Shown here piece after piece: positions 23,476-35,519 of a DNA stretch of 60,000 nt (its first letter is position 1; every line of letters begins with the position of its first letter). Both the position numbers and the translations under genes were made by a program. Under the pieces are notes generated by a model that worked only from the letters and a program-made list of their open reading frames with translations, searched no databases and was not told the DNA's origin. The stretch is from contig CM060733.1 in the NCBI GenBank assembly GCA_030704615.1, forward strand, positions 22,632,001 through 22,692,000, written 5' to 3'. Source of the DNA: Takakia lepidozioides. Its lineage: Eukaryota > Streptophyta > Takakiopsida > Takakiales > Takakiaceae.

Positions 23476-24493
23476 AAATCTTGGGCGAAATGTATTACAG
23501 ATTGCGAGAAGGGCCCCAGGCAAGCGCCCACAATCCTCGCCACTTTTACATCAACGTGGGCCTGCCATGGCGTCATTTGCCAAAGCGACGAGCAAGATCT
23601 CTCTGTTTGGAACACTCTCCCCCCTCACCGCTGGAGAAACCTCTGAGCTCCACTCCACGGCCCCGCCAGAATTTGAGAGAGACGTCAACTAGAAGCACGT
23701 CAAGTACTTCCAGGCTCAATTTTCGCTAGTATGATTTGTCGTAGATTAGCTCCTCGATAATCTTTGCTTCATACAGCGCTGTTTTTTTGGAGGTCTCTCA
23801 TTGTTAAGGCTTTGGCTTCTTAAGGTTTGCCCACTTCAATACTGTACTTTTCTGTGCAGGGTCCCTCCACACTGACTACGGTGTGTAACCCTTATGGTGT
23901 CACTTGGGGTTTTATTTTTTTCCCCGATTTTATGATATAAAATGAGATTTGTTTTTTAAAAAAGTTTTTTGTTTTTTGTTTTTTTTTCGTTAATCATTCT
24001 ATTACTAACCACTTTTAGTGATTGACATCTCAAGCAGCTTAATCCCACAATCTGCTCCACCATAATGCCTTATTCACAACTTCTAGTATAGAACAATTAT
24101 ATCGATTACTCATTACTATTGATCTTTTAAAGAAATTGTGATTTATGTTGTTTGCTGAGCATTCCGGGCAACTTCCCAATGAAATATTTGTCAAAGATTA
24201 CCCTAGCACGGAGTCTTTATTGTTTGAGCTCAATTTTTGCTTATGTTGTAGGGTAAGTTTACATATTATCAGAAAATATGGAACAATGAACATTAATTCG
24301 CCTCAGATTAATGCTTTAAAGTAATGGATGTAACATGCAAATGTCCAGAGTTAGTTGGGCCAATGAGGATGCTTTTGTGCACCCCTAAGCATTTGATCAA
24401 ACACATGGGCGGTATTGCTTTGAAGCATTTGAGCAATGCCAATCTTCGGCTCAACGTGGAACAGGTGTAAAACTCATAACATTCTCGAACTAA

Positions 24494-24869
24494 GAGCATC
24501 TCTGCCCTTCAAACGTTATATACCTTGGGTACAGGGGTGACGGTAGTGTTTACAAGGACTCCTTGCTTGACACTCCACGGTTGGCACGGTAGGAGACACA
24601 GAGACAAGCCCCGAGGCAGGCCTGCCGCCCATTCACAATCTTGGCGCGTTGTCCAAGGACATAATATCTCGTGAACTCACGAATTTAATGTGCAGTGGTT
24701 GGCGGGTCCCAGTATGATTGGCCAAAGTGCCAGGGCTGGAGGCAAATTTAAGGCGGGGCAGGCCGAAAAACTACCGGCCTGAGTCAACCATGGCTAGGCC
24801 CACTTTTTTGGACCCCACGCCCGTAGATTGTCGTTTTTGGGCAAATGCCGTGGCACCGTGGAGATGCTC
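24494..24869. mobile_element. Tourist-like MITE
   Basis: Terminal repeats GAGCATCTC...GAGATGCTC are flanked on both sides by TAA (24491-24493 and 24870-24872), the target preference of PIF/Harbinger elements. Length is 376 bases with no transposase, so it is a non-autonomous miniature element. The terminal repeat is only nine perfect bases. Confidence 0.6.
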
Positions 24870-24919
24870 TAACTTAAGAGAATCTCGTATTTTTCTTTAT
24901 GATAGTGTAGTATAATGAG

Positions 24920-26515
24920 GGTTAGTAGCAAATCGTTGTAGACTTGGGCATTGTTTAGTCTTGGACGGATAAAAATCGGCTCTAAACTCTAAAAACATTA
25001 AACATGATAATTAATGTCTAAGACTGATGGCTTTTAAGTAAACAAGAGTGTATCATTAGCAACCACCATTCGCCATGGATGATGCCAAACGATACATCGT
25101 TGCCTTGTGGCCATTGACCTCCCTCAGCTTGAACGAAACAAAAAGGGACATAAACTACATTGTCAAACTTCTTTTGTGAGGGGCTGATGTAGCATGATTA
25201 CAAAACACCATTACTATCTAACCTAAAGTGTGTGTATAAAAAGTTGGGTCATAATGAATTTTTGGCGTACATGTGCAATTTTAATCCTACGTAATTATAA
25301 TGTTTGACTTCACACTTGGATGACCGACTATAGCCGGTCCAATATTTTGAAAAAATGTATCTCGGAAAAATAGATGAATGTAAATAACATCCATTATACC
25401 ATGATACATTTTTTGATGAGACTATTTAGGGAGTCTTATAGAGTTGAGTCAAAATATTAGAAACCGCAAATGGTCCTAGAGATTGCTAATTTGTGATAAA
25501 TCGGGCATTTTCTTTCCAGTAAGAAGATGAAAGTTAGACTTTGGTAGGCACAGTAGATGTTGAAAAATTCCGTCAAAGATTTTTTTCGTTGTTATTTAGG
25601 GATAATTGTCCAACAAAACTTTGACTATCTCATGTAAGATGACGAAACTAGTGTGGGGGAGATCTAGAATCATGAGGATATCAACCTGGATATCAATGTA
25701 TCCGGACCTGGAATCGGCATTTTTTAGTATCCAGTTTAGATGCATAACCGGCGGATATGAAAATATGGAAAAAGAAAAAAAGAAAAAAAAAGATACCCCA
25801 CGTAATACTCGGCGGATATCTGGCCAATACCCGTCAATACTTGGCGCATCTCAGCCCTAAATTCTCGGGGAACTCACTCCTTATATAGTTTAGGGAATCA
25901 CGTGTGATAAAGAGGTATTTTACATGGGGGTATTATTTTTTCTTTTTCTTTTTTCATCCACCCTATACTTATCTAATTATGTAATATGCACAATTACCTG
26001 GCAGGCTATTTTTTTTTACATTTGACTGTAATCACCAAATATTTGACACCCTATAGTAACATAAAAATAAAACAAAAATTTCTTAGAGTGCAAAATATTT
26101 TATTGCACAATGCTCTAATGTACCTATCAAACGAATGAGAACAACTCTTCATATTTTCAGTGCTGTGAAAAAAATACTCCTTAGGTGAGAGAGCAAAAAC
26201 CTTACAACAAGTGATTAAACCAGAGCTTCCAACAACACTTGTCATGTTGGTAATACTTGGAACCGGCGGATATTAAAAAAAAATTAACCTCCATCCAACA
26301 CTGGATGAAACCCTGTGGAATTTTATTTACAAACTGACATGAGGCGACTATACAAAGGATGAGAAGAAAATGTGTAAAAATAAACGAATGAAAAAAGAAA
26401 TATGTGAAGCTAATCAAGCTGAACGATCATCCCATCCTGATCTTACATATGGATGAGCAATTTCATCCATCTACCTAATAGTCTCGTGTTATTGCTAGGT
26501 TATTTGTAATCTATG
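24920..26515. other. AT-rich DNA without a gene
   Basis: No supported coding region, RNA gene or terminal repeat was recognised. Confidence 0.4.
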
Positions 26516-26518
26516 ATT

Positions 26519-26690
26519 AGCTCCAAAGAGACCTTGTCCCTACAAGGTAGGGCCCATTAATGAAACATTAAAGACATTGTGTTAATGCGAAGAGCCACGC
26601 CAAACTCTAGGGCCACTTGTCATTTCCCTTGCCACACCCCCTTCCCAGTAGCCGCCATGCTCCATGCTCCATTGCCATGTTAGTTATTCA
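26519..26690. repeat. Dispersed repeat, copy 1
   Basis: TTAGCTCCAAAGAGACCTTG, GGGCCCATTAATGAAACATT, AAAGACATTGTG and CATGCTCCATGCTCCAT match a second copy at about 36,940-37,130 in the same orientation. Family unknown. Confidence 0.55.
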
Positions 26691-26699
26691 TAGATGAGT

Positions 26700-27415
26700 T
26701 TAAGGCATGAGTTTAAGGATGAATTTAGGATGGATAAGGTTAGAGATGAGGTTAGGGATGAGGTTAGGCTCATTAGGGTGGCGATTGTTTAACCATTGCC
26801 TATCTGGGCTCCCAAAGCAAGCAGCAGTGTTTTATGGATTAGTGGACCATAATTATGAATAGATTAGTGAGTTGAGCTTGTGGATCACTAAACAAGATGT
26901 GAATTGTTGGATGCATGACGCTTACGAGATTGCATGAAGGAGCTGAAGCAGGTAAAGAAGCTTATAGTTTGAGATAATGGACAAGACCATAGATTATATG
27001 AAAAATATTCTAGCAAGTAAGATTATGCTTATGCAAACGACATTTGTTATTTACATTTGTTTTTCTGTTGTTTGCATGATTTTTCTTTCATAACAGGGGT
27101 ATCCCAATGGAGAGAGCAACCATGTGCTCTGAAGCACAATTTCTTAGGACATGGAAACCCTCAATGCGGTTTTATCCATTGGAGAATGTTTTTATTTTGG
27201 TTGAAACTTGAAAATTTCAATAATGGTTCATATAGTAGGCCATACGATAGAGGATCGGACTAATTAAAAAAATTCCTGAATGCATATTAGGGTTTTGTGA
27301 TGAAAATCAATCATGAAGGAACTGGAGAATTTGAAGCCCTACAAAAAAAAATCCATTTGATGCAAATGACTTGGTATGGCTGTCACACATCATAAAAGAA
27401 ATATGATCAGCAATT
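26700..27415. other. No supported gene
   Basis: It opens with short direct repeats of GATGAGTTTAAGG and GATGAGGTTAGG (26,695-26,765). The rest shows nothing recognised. Confidence 0.4.
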
Positions 27416-27417
27416 GT

Positions 27418-27850
27418 TAGAGGACTCCGCAGTCGAGGTTTCATTTGGGCATTAACTACATATATACAATACGCATATCATGATCATGCATCACTTAAAT
27501 GCTATCTAGTGGAAACCATGGTCGCGGTTTCGCTAGAGCATACATTACCTCAATTGTTGGTGGAAAACACTGGTGAGGTTTCCATTAAGCATGAACCTTA
27601 TGTATGCATATCATGATAATGCACACTTAAATGAGCTAGTGGAAACTGAGATCGATGTTTTTCTGAAATGCATCATTTCAATTAAGTGAAAACCTGGTCA
27701 ACGTTTCCCGAAACTTGCACCATTTCAATTACTTACAACATTTAATGGAAACTGCGATCGAGATGCATCACTTCTATTATAAATATAGGGTGGAAACCGC
27801 AGTCAAGGTTTTCATGAGCACACCACTTAAATTGTACAGTTGTTGTCACA
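27418..27850. repeat. Degenerate tandem array, about 65-80 base units
   Basis: About six units carry variants of GTGGAAACC(A/G)(T/C)GGTC(G/A)(C/A)GGTTTC followed by a GCATCA(C/T)TT(C/A)AATT stretch. The phase is irregular. It lies just outside the 3' LTR of chromovirus B1. It is non-coding. Confidence 0.55.
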
Positions 27851-28029
27851 GTTTTTCAGCACACCGCCATTGATACATTGATACAATGAAAGCGATGGCA
27901 GGTAAAATTAAAACTAGATTCTCTTTACTACTGCAGATAATACTTGTAAAAACTACATGTATACTCAAAACATTATGTATCTTTTCGAATATGCACGTTC
28001 GAAACATGTTCAAATTATAGCAGCATAAA

Positions 28030-28746
28030 TGTCGCGCACCTCACTTCGGTAAGCTCCCCTTCAAGTCATAATTACTCGTTTTAGCCTAACTCCCAAACTG
28101 GCCGCCGGACCAACTCAGAGCTTCGGCTGCTCACCGGGACATAACGGTCCCCTTTTACTCCTCCACAAGATCATCTCTCAATTTGGGCCTAGTGGAAATT
28201 CTCTTTGGTTGTTGGCAGTCTGGAACAGCTCCCCACACCTTGGTCACTTTTCGGCTCGCACGCTTACTCATTAGTTTTTGGTCACCAACGGGCTTGCACC
28301 GTTCTCGGGGTTACGACTCCCTATATATACTGCTGTGACTGTCCGCGGGGTTTTACAAACAACCCAATCATTTTATGGCGAACCACCACAAAAACCCTCG
28401 ATTCCCGGTGATGAGTCGCAGTGAGTCTTGGCCCACCCACCACGGCCCCATTGGACCATGATGAGTCCCAAGACTCCCCACGACTCCCACCACAAGGTCT
28501 CCGCCCCATGATGAGTCTTATGCCACCCCCACTAAGTCCCACTAAGCTACCACCACCCCTCGTGGAACCACCCCCACCGCAACCCGGTGTGCGGGGCTCC
28601 ACCTAGTGAGCGCCTCCGCCTGCTTGAGTGCCTTGGGCATTTAAGGGTGCTTCAGCCCCCGTATCTATTGTTGCCACTGCCCCCACCACAGGGGCAGCCC
28701 CTCTTGTGTCCCGACCCCCCTGCCTTCAAGGCAAAGGACCGTGACA
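28030..28746 (-). mobile_element. Chromovirus B1, 3' LTR (717 bp)
   Basis: In element orientation it starts TGTCACGGTCC and ends GTGCGCGACA. It is nearly collinear with the LTRs at 37,235 and 46,355. The outer flank ATAAA (28025-28029) is the complement of TTTAT that flanks the 5' LTR at 37,235, so both LTRs belong to one insertion. A TATATATA promoter core lies at about 28,322-28,330. The full length shows that the 5' LTR of the same element has lost about 150 bp. Confidence 0.85.
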
Positions 28747-28758
28747 CACACCCCTACC
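28747..28758 (-). other. Polypurine tract of B1
   Basis: GGTAGGGGTGTG (minus strand) directly precedes the 3' LTR, where the plus-strand primer of LTR retrotransposons is expected. Confidence 0.6.
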
Positions 28759-29208
28759 AACAGGGAGTCGATATCCTCATCGACTTGTCCATTTTGTAGA
28801 AACAACATCCAAGTTGTGGCGTCCAACATCAAGGAGTTTGTTTCCGTACCATGGCGTCCCATGGCAAAGAACCAAACCCCCACTTGACTTAACTCTCCAT
28901 TAGCTAGTTCGGCCGACTTTCTCCAAGTCCCGGCCAAGGGTGGAGCCTCTCAAGCTCCACCCAGTGCACTCTTCTTGGCCCACTTCAAGGCCAAGGAATG
29001 ATCCTCCCCGAGGATCGAATTGCCTTACTGCAACAACATTGCTAACGACCGCTCATGATGCCGCTTTTGGCATCACCTTGAGCAAGGGTTCACCTTGAAC
29101 CTTTTTTTACTAAGAAGATAATCTTGAACCAACTGTGCACCCCAATCATTACAATTGGGTCCGCATTGGAATGCTGGCCTGAGGTACGGGAACACGCCGA
29201 AGCCGCAC

Positions 29209-30228
29209 TCAAGTTGCCTCCACTTGATGATAGCCCTTCCACTTCACGAGATGCTCCATTTCTCGATTCTTGAACCTCTTCGACTTAAACACTGCCTCCA
29301 CCTCGTACTCAGGTTCATTTTTATGATCCAACAGCACGGGTGGCGGACGTAACACTTGATGCCGATTCAGACGCGCTTCATATTTGAAGTAAGGCTTAAA
29401 AAGGGAAACGTGGAATACCGGATGCACCTTGCTGTTTGCCGGCAGCTCCAAATTCATACACATCCTCATTCATAACCTTCCGGATGCGAAAAAACCCCGC
29501 ATACGGAGGTACGAACTTCGGACTCATTTCCGGAGGTAGTCGAAAATTCTTGATGTTCAACCAGACCTCCGTGCCTGCCTCAAACTTAACTTCCCTCCGT
29601 TTCTGATTCGCCTGCCGTTCATACCATTTCCTAGCTTTGGCAATGTTGTACTTTGCGAGCTTTAACAAACGCTCGCGTTCGTCCAGCACCACTGCTGCTA
29701 CCGGTTCCTCAACGTCCTGGGCGACCCAACTTGTCGGCACCAAATGTGCTTTTCCATAGACCAATACGAAATGGGGCACTCCCGTTGCGGAGTGTTTTGT
29801 GTTATTATAACATAACTCTGCCGCATCCAAGTGCTCCACCTAGTCTGTTGGTCTGCCGACACATAATTCCGCAAGATCTGCTTCACCATGGAATTCACTC
29901 TTTCCGTTTGGCCGTCCGTCGTAGGTCGGAAGGCAATGCTCATCTTGAGCCTCGTCCCCATTTTCTTCCAAAGTGCCCTCCAAAATTTACTTGTAAACTT
30001 TGGATCGCGGTCCGAGACAATATCGTTTGGGAGTCCATGATGCTTGAAAACGTGGGTGACGTAATGTCGCCCCGTCTCCTACGCCGTTACTGTCTCCTTG
30101 GTGGGAATGAAATGACCCATTTTACTGAACCTATCCATCACCACCATGATTGCATCGAATCCTTTTGACAGCGGCATAATAGTCATGAAATCCATCGAGA
30201 CACTTTCCCAAGACCCCTCTGGAATCTG
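29209..30228 (-). pseudogene. Chromovirus B1 integrase core and chromodomain
   Basis: On the minus strand, the integrase segment has FSKMGHFIPTKETV, SDRDPKF, TTDGQTERVNS, LDAAELCYNNTKHSATG, GTEVWLNIKNFRLP, then FHVSLFKPYF and a chromodomain EYEVEAVFKSKRFKN...LVKWKGY. The chromodomain places B1 in the chromovirus branch of Ty3/gypsy. It normally reads methylated histone H3 and targets integration to heterochromatin. The frame is broken at least twice (near 29,470 and 29,850) and by stops, one where a chromodomain Trp is expected. Upstream integrase sequence continues beyond the CACTA insertion. Confidence 0.85.
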
Positions 30229-31078
30229 CAACACTACAACAGATTCCGGCTTTAACGTCTGTCACATTTGCCCAGTCGTAACATATATGTCTACAAAATG
30301 CAAGGGGGCAGTCCTAGTTGCCATTTGTGACCAGCAGGAGTCGTATATGTCACCTTGTACCTCCGCCACGTCAGGATTTGCGGTCAAACACGTTTGACCA
30401 GATAGGGGAAGATGGTAGATACGACTAGGATTCATGGACAAAACTGCAACAGGATAACGTGGGCATGGGAATGTATGACTGCCAGTATTCACAACTACAC
30501 GTGGTGATTGCCGGTTGCCCAAGGAGTGTCTACGTGGACGATGCAAACATAAATGGATGAAACATATGCATGATGTGATTACAAATGACGACGTGTCAAC
30601 ATATCATTGCTCGTGGGTACTAAGCCACACCCTGTGAATGAATGAATGGATGAATGAATGAGTATGATGAATTAGGATGAGTAAATAAGGATGACTTAGG
30701 ATGAATGTGCTCGAATTTAGGGTTGTTAGGTCGCGTTAAGTATGAGGATAATAAGTAGTAAAAATATTTAACTATTGTTTCACTGACCCAGCAGATTAAC
30801 AGTAAAACTAATCGATTGTTGGTTAAGGTTAGTGAAACAAAACAACTGTATTATCTCAACGAATGATACACAAATGTCTTGCTGGCAACTATTGGATGAA
30901 CGTATCAAACATAACTTTTGTGCACTGGATGAACGTATGAACGAATGATACAACAAACGCCTTACTGGCAACTATTGGATGAACGTATGAACGAATGATA
31001 GTGCAAACGTTGAGCTGACAGCAATTGGATGAACTGACAGTGAAACTCATTTAAAGATTTATTTTGGATGAATGGATA

Positions 31079-31183
31079 ATGGTTCGCCATAAAATAACTG
31101 GGTTGTTGGTGAAACCCGTGCGGACAGTCACAGAAGTATATATAGGGAGTAGTAACCTCGAGAACGGTGCAAGCCCGTTGGTA
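31079..31183 (+). repeat. LTR promoter fragment captured in CACTA 1
   Basis: GGTTCGCCATAAAATAACTG through GAAGTATATATAGGGAGTAG to GGTGCAAGCCCGTTGG matches the interior of the B-family LTR (compare 46,717-46,823), including its TATA core. It is a piece of LTR inside the DNA transposon, not a whole LTR. Confidence 0.75.
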
Positions 31184-31560
31184 AAATGGCAAAAAAATGA
31201 AAAAACAAATGAATGGATGGATGTATTGATGGAAAACCCAAAATCCATCCATCTATCGAGGATCTAATTTACATTAGAAAAATTCTATAGATTTTTGGTC
31301 AGGTCCAAAAAACTAAAACTGGTCTATATAAGTAGATTTCCCCTTTCTGCAGCTATCCCCCCCAAAACTGCGTCAAACGGAGCTCATTTGACAAAGATAT
31401 GACCAACCAGGCTCTTTAAACATAACACCCTTTAAAAAAAATTAAAAAAAATACAAGGGAAAATCTATTTTCAATAACTTGTCTTGGTTCCCTATTCCCT
31501 GGCTTCCTAAGAATTCCCTGGACTCATGCCTGGCTCATATCTGAAAAATAACAGTCAAAG

Positions 31561-32560
31561 CTGAAATTGTACTAGTTGTCATTCTGAACACTGCCCTGGT
31601 GGACATGTATGCCAAATGTGGGTGCAGCAAGCCTGATGCGAAGGGAGAGTTCGACAACATGGCTAAATGAGATGTGGTGTTGTGGAGTGCCATGATTGCA
31701 AGGTATGTGCAGCATGGGTGTGGGATTAAGGCTTTGAAAACCTAAGAGCAAATGATGTGGGAAAGGATGAAGCCAGACCAGGTCATGTTCATTTGTGTTT
31801 GTAATATGCATATGCGAGCCTAGAAGCCTTGGGAAGGGGCCAAGAGGTTCATGGTGACATCGTCAAAGTTGGAATTGTACCTGATGTCATTATGAACATT
31901 CCCTTGGTGTACATGTATGTCAAATGCGAGCCTGGTAGCCCTGGAAATGACGCAACGGTCCATGGTGACATTGTCAAAGCTGGAATTGTACCACTAGATG
32001 TCTCTAAACACTGCCTTGGTGGATATGTATGTCAAATGCAAGCCTGGTAGCCCTGAAGAATGGTGCAGAGGTCCACGGTAATATCGTCAAAGCTAGTATT
32101 GTACCTGATGTGATTCTGAATGTTGTCGTAGTGGACATGTATGCCAAGTTTGGGTAGAACTACAAGGATACAAATGGCATGCAGTTTGATAATATGGTTG
32201 AATGAGATGTGGTATCAGCCTAGCCCATAATTGCACTTAACTAGAGTAGGCAATGAGTGAAGACGGGGTTCGCGGTGACATCGTCCAAGCTGGAATTGAA
32301 TTGATGTCGTTCTGAAATATGCCCTTGTGGTGAGGGCGTGCAGAGCAAGAGCGCGGGATGGGGCTTTGGAGACCTGAAAGCAAATGATGGGGGAAGGGGT
32401 GAAGCTCGACCACATCATGTTTGTGTGCGTTTGCAGTGCGTGTGCAAGCCTGACAGCCCTGGAAAGCACATGCAAAGAGGTACATGGTTGCATCACCAAA
32501 GCTGGAATTGTACCAGATGTGATTCTGAACAATACCCTCATGGGCATGGATAGCTGAAGG
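31561..32560 (+). pseudogene. PPR gene fragments inside CACTA 1
   Basis: The plus-strand translation shows VILNTALVDMYAKCG, then DVVLWSAMIARYVQHG and EQMMWERMKPD, classic PLS-type PPR repeats, broken by stops. The segment TTCATGGTGACATCGTCAAAG...CTGATGTCATTATGAACA recurs about four times, so part of the fragment was tandemly duplicated. The same PPR family is present at 0.54-1.07 kb. Host-gene capture is well known for CACTA elements. No intact protein is possible. Confidence 0.7.
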
Positions 32561-33476
32561 AGCAGGGATAGAGTGTGGGCGTAGATTCATCCAAGAGGGC
32601 CGGATTTTCAAGCTCCATATTACCTATGATTCATTGTGGAAGTATAGCTAGAAGAAACCTGCATGGGTAGATGGTCAACTGGAAGCCGCAGCAACAACGA
32701 CACAATTGATAAAATCAGGCACTGCTAATGAAGGTAGTGGATTGCTGAAGTTCGAGAGATGTCAGTGTATGCATCTTCTGCTCAAGCATTTGGAAGTCTA
32801 CATAGACTTTGCAGCTTTGTGCATTTTTGTAGCAGCACCGGATTAGATTATGGAACGGATCTTTGAACATTAAGACACGTTGTATTTGAATCGATGTTCC
32901 AATTTCAAATGTGCTTTCATGTTTCAATGTTGCTAGAGTTAGGCCCATGACTACGGTCATATACACGACTACCTCCCATCCACAGAGCCTCCGCCACGTG
33001 CCATTTTCACCCCTCGTGTTCGCCCATACTCGTGTCACGTGCAGTATCTAGAGTGCGCCATGGAAGTCATTGCTCCAGTCATAACAACCACCCCCATCCT
33101 GCATAATTTGATTCCACGTGTCATGTTTTGTCTTCTCCACGTGTTGTCCTGGGGTTAATCTGCGGAAGTCATATATGTCAGTCGTAAAGACCCTGTCGCC
33201 TTCTCTTTGACGTGACACGTGGCATATCCCTTCCGTTCCACGTGAAGCTGACATGGATTCGCAGTCATTTACTACGGACTTATCAATGACTATGATTAGG
33301 CGTCCCCGTTGCCACATCAACAGTGAGGTCCACGACTGGCAGATGCAACTCTATGGCGCTTACGACTCATTTGTCACAACTGACTGGGTTTATCTGACTA
33401 GGCAGTCATGCAGTCATAAAAGGCTGATACGACTGGAAAATAGCAGACGTAAAAGCTGGATTTTCTACTAGTGCAA

Positions 33477-34080
33477 GGGTTGTAACAGCCCCGCTTGCTT
33501 TTTGTATTTGCTCCGGTTTTGTTGGCATGTGGTGCATGTCTTGACATACTCCTCGGCCTCATCCCTCAGTATGGGCCAGAAATACTCTTTCTTCAAGAGT
33601 GTCGCGGTGCGCTTGGCTCCGCCGTGGCCCACAAACGGGCCATCGTGGCATTCTCTCAAGAGACTATCTCTGATCCCTCCCTTCGGCACGTAGAGACGCT
33701 TTTGCTTGTACCGGAGCAGTCCATTGTGCAAGTGGAACTGTGATTTAACCCCCATCATCAAGTCCGGCATCACGGACTTTGCCATCTCATCCTTTCGGTA
33801 AGTCTTCCGGATCTTCCTTTGGAGCGCCGTCTCGCCCATGTACACCAATATGAGCTGCTGCTTTCTACTTAAAGCATCGGCCACCACATTGTCCCGTCCC
33901 GGTTTGTACTAGATATCCACGTCGAACACTGCCAAAGTGTCTTGCCACCTAAGTTGTTTTGGGGACAACTTTAGGCTGCGTGGCAAAATACTTCACCGTG
34001 ACATTGTCCGTGAACACCTTCACCGGGTTGGAACCAACATAGTGGCGCCAAAGCTCAAGGCAATGCACCACCGCCTTCAT
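33477..34080 (-). pseudogene. B1 RNase H end and integrase zinc finger
   Basis: The minus-strand translation includes ADALSRKQQ (end of RNase H), then the HHCC integrase finger: CHDGPFVGHGGAKRTATLLK followed by CTTCQQNRSKYKKQ. The finger is more complete here than in B2. The segment ends at the CACTA 1 insertion. Confidence 0.8.
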
Positions 34081-34895
34081 CGGTACCCTTTGCCAATGAT
34101 CGACAACCACTTCGATCGGTTGGCAGGAGCGAAGTATTTCAGCCGGATCGATTTGCACTCCAGCTACCATCAAATCCGAGTGGTGGCAGGATATGAGGAG
34201 AAAACCGCGTGCAAGACAAGATATGGTTCTTACGAGTTCTTAGTGATGCCTTTTGGGCTCACCAACGCACCCGCGACCTTTAGCACACTAATGAACAGCA
34301 TTTTCCAGGAGTGGTTGGATGACTTTGTGATCGTGTACATTGATGACATCTTGGTGTACTCGAAAACGAAGGAAGAGCACTTGGAGCACCTCAAAAGGGT
34401 GTTCCAGAAATTGCGGGAAGGGAAGCTGTATACCAAAGCTTCAAAGTGCGAATTCGGGGTCACAAAAGTGGAGTTCCTAGGGCATGTGATTACACAGGAT
34501 GGGATCAAAATGGATTGACAGAAAAGTGAGGGCGATATTGGACTGGGAGCCTCCGACTTCGGTCCCGGGAGTGCGATCCTTCCTAGGACTCGCCTCCTAT
34601 TACTGAAAGTATGTGAGAATTTCGCTAAGATCACGGGGCCACTGTCAGACCTTCTGTATAAGTCTAAGGTATGGGTATGGAACATCTTTTGTGGCCAAGC
34701 TTTTGCTGAGTTGAAGTAGCAGATGGCGGAAGCTCCAGTCCTGAAAATCCCGGAATTCGACCGTCCATTTGAGATTCATACAGATACGTCGGACTTTGCA
34801 ATTGGGGGTGTACTCATGCAGGATGGACGTCCAGTGGCTTACGAAAGTAAGAAACTGAATGAAGTGGAGCGACGGTGGTCTACGCATGAGAAAGA
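34081..34895 (+). pseudogene. B1 reverse transcriptase core, inverted block
   Basis: This 815-base block is in the opposite orientation to both its neighbours. The plus-strand translation shows [43 protein letters not shown] (catalytic YIDD), [10 protein letters not shown], then the start of RNase H with IHTDTSDFAIGGVL. In B2 the same sequence runs continuously with the flanks, so the block flipped within B1. A stop breaks the frame at about 34,516. Confidence 0.85.
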
Positions 34896-34916
34896 TTTAT
34901 TGATTGACTCTATTTT
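34896..34916. other. 21-base filler at inversion junction
   Basis: TTTATTGATTGACTCTATTTT lies between the inverted block and the resumed minus-strand element. It is absent from the matching place in B2. Filler DNA of this kind is usual at end-joined breaks. Confidence 0.6.
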
Positions 34917-35519
34917 GGTTTTTTATAGTCACCTTATTCAAAGCCATGTAATCGACACACATCCGCAACGTCCCATCCTTTTTGTCTGCGAATAGCACCG
35001 GGGCTCCGTAGGGTGACTTACTCGGCCGGATGTAACCCTTTGACATTAGATCATGGAGCTGAGCCTTCAGCTCGACCTACTCTTTGTGGCTCAACCGGTA
35101 GGCGCCTTGGCAGGCGGCTCCGATCCCGGTATCAACTCAATCTTGTGGTCAACTCATCTTCGCGGTGGCAAACTGCTTGGTAAATCCTCCGGCATCACGT
35201 CCTGGTATTTCTCCAAGATCCCCTTGATCCAATCTGGGCTCGGCTCCCTATCGCCTTCTTCTTCCACTTGTCTTACGTAAGGCAAAAACTGGGGCTCGTG
35301 AGCTCCTCTACGGCCCACTCCTTTGCTGTCAGCAGGTTTATTTGCCCTCCCACTCGGTTGGGCATTTCCGACACCCGTAACACTTCGCCACCATTCCCAC
35401 ATGGTAGCGTGACTATTCTCTTGCGGCCATTCATGACCACTCCAGATTTGCTCAAAAATGTCATCCCAAAATGAGATCCACTCCATCGATCTCGCAAATG
35501 GTGAAGTTCTCACGTACGG
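34917..35519 (-). pseudogene. B1 protease-to-reverse-transcriptase region
   Basis: The minus-strand translation includes [34 protein letters not shown] (the conserved entry to Ty3/gypsy reverse transcriptase), [17 protein letters not shown] and [13 protein letters not shown], with frame breaks. It stops at 35,519 where unrelated telomere-like repeat DNA begins. Confidence 0.8.

Larger units (their letters stand above)
30232..33473. mobile_element. CACTA element 1 (3.2 kb), inserted in B1
   Basis: The right end on the minus strand starts CACTAGTAGAAAATCC and the left end on the plus strand starts CACTACAACAGATTCC. Both continue into GCTTT(A/T)ACGTCTG, giving matched terminal inverted repeats. 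CAA flanks both sides (30229-30231, 33474-33476), a 3-base duplication typical of CACTA. Chromovirus B2 has the uninterrupted site, confirming the insertion. Subterminal regions repeat ACGTG and ACGACT-like motifs. No transposase was seen, so the element is non-autonomous. It carries PPR and LTR fragments. Confidence 0.85.

Noticed and set aside
28321-28937. Proline- and glycine-rich open frames on both strands
   Set aside because: They lie inside or beside the B1 LTR and recur in every LTR copy; they are by-products of GC-rich non-coding DNA.
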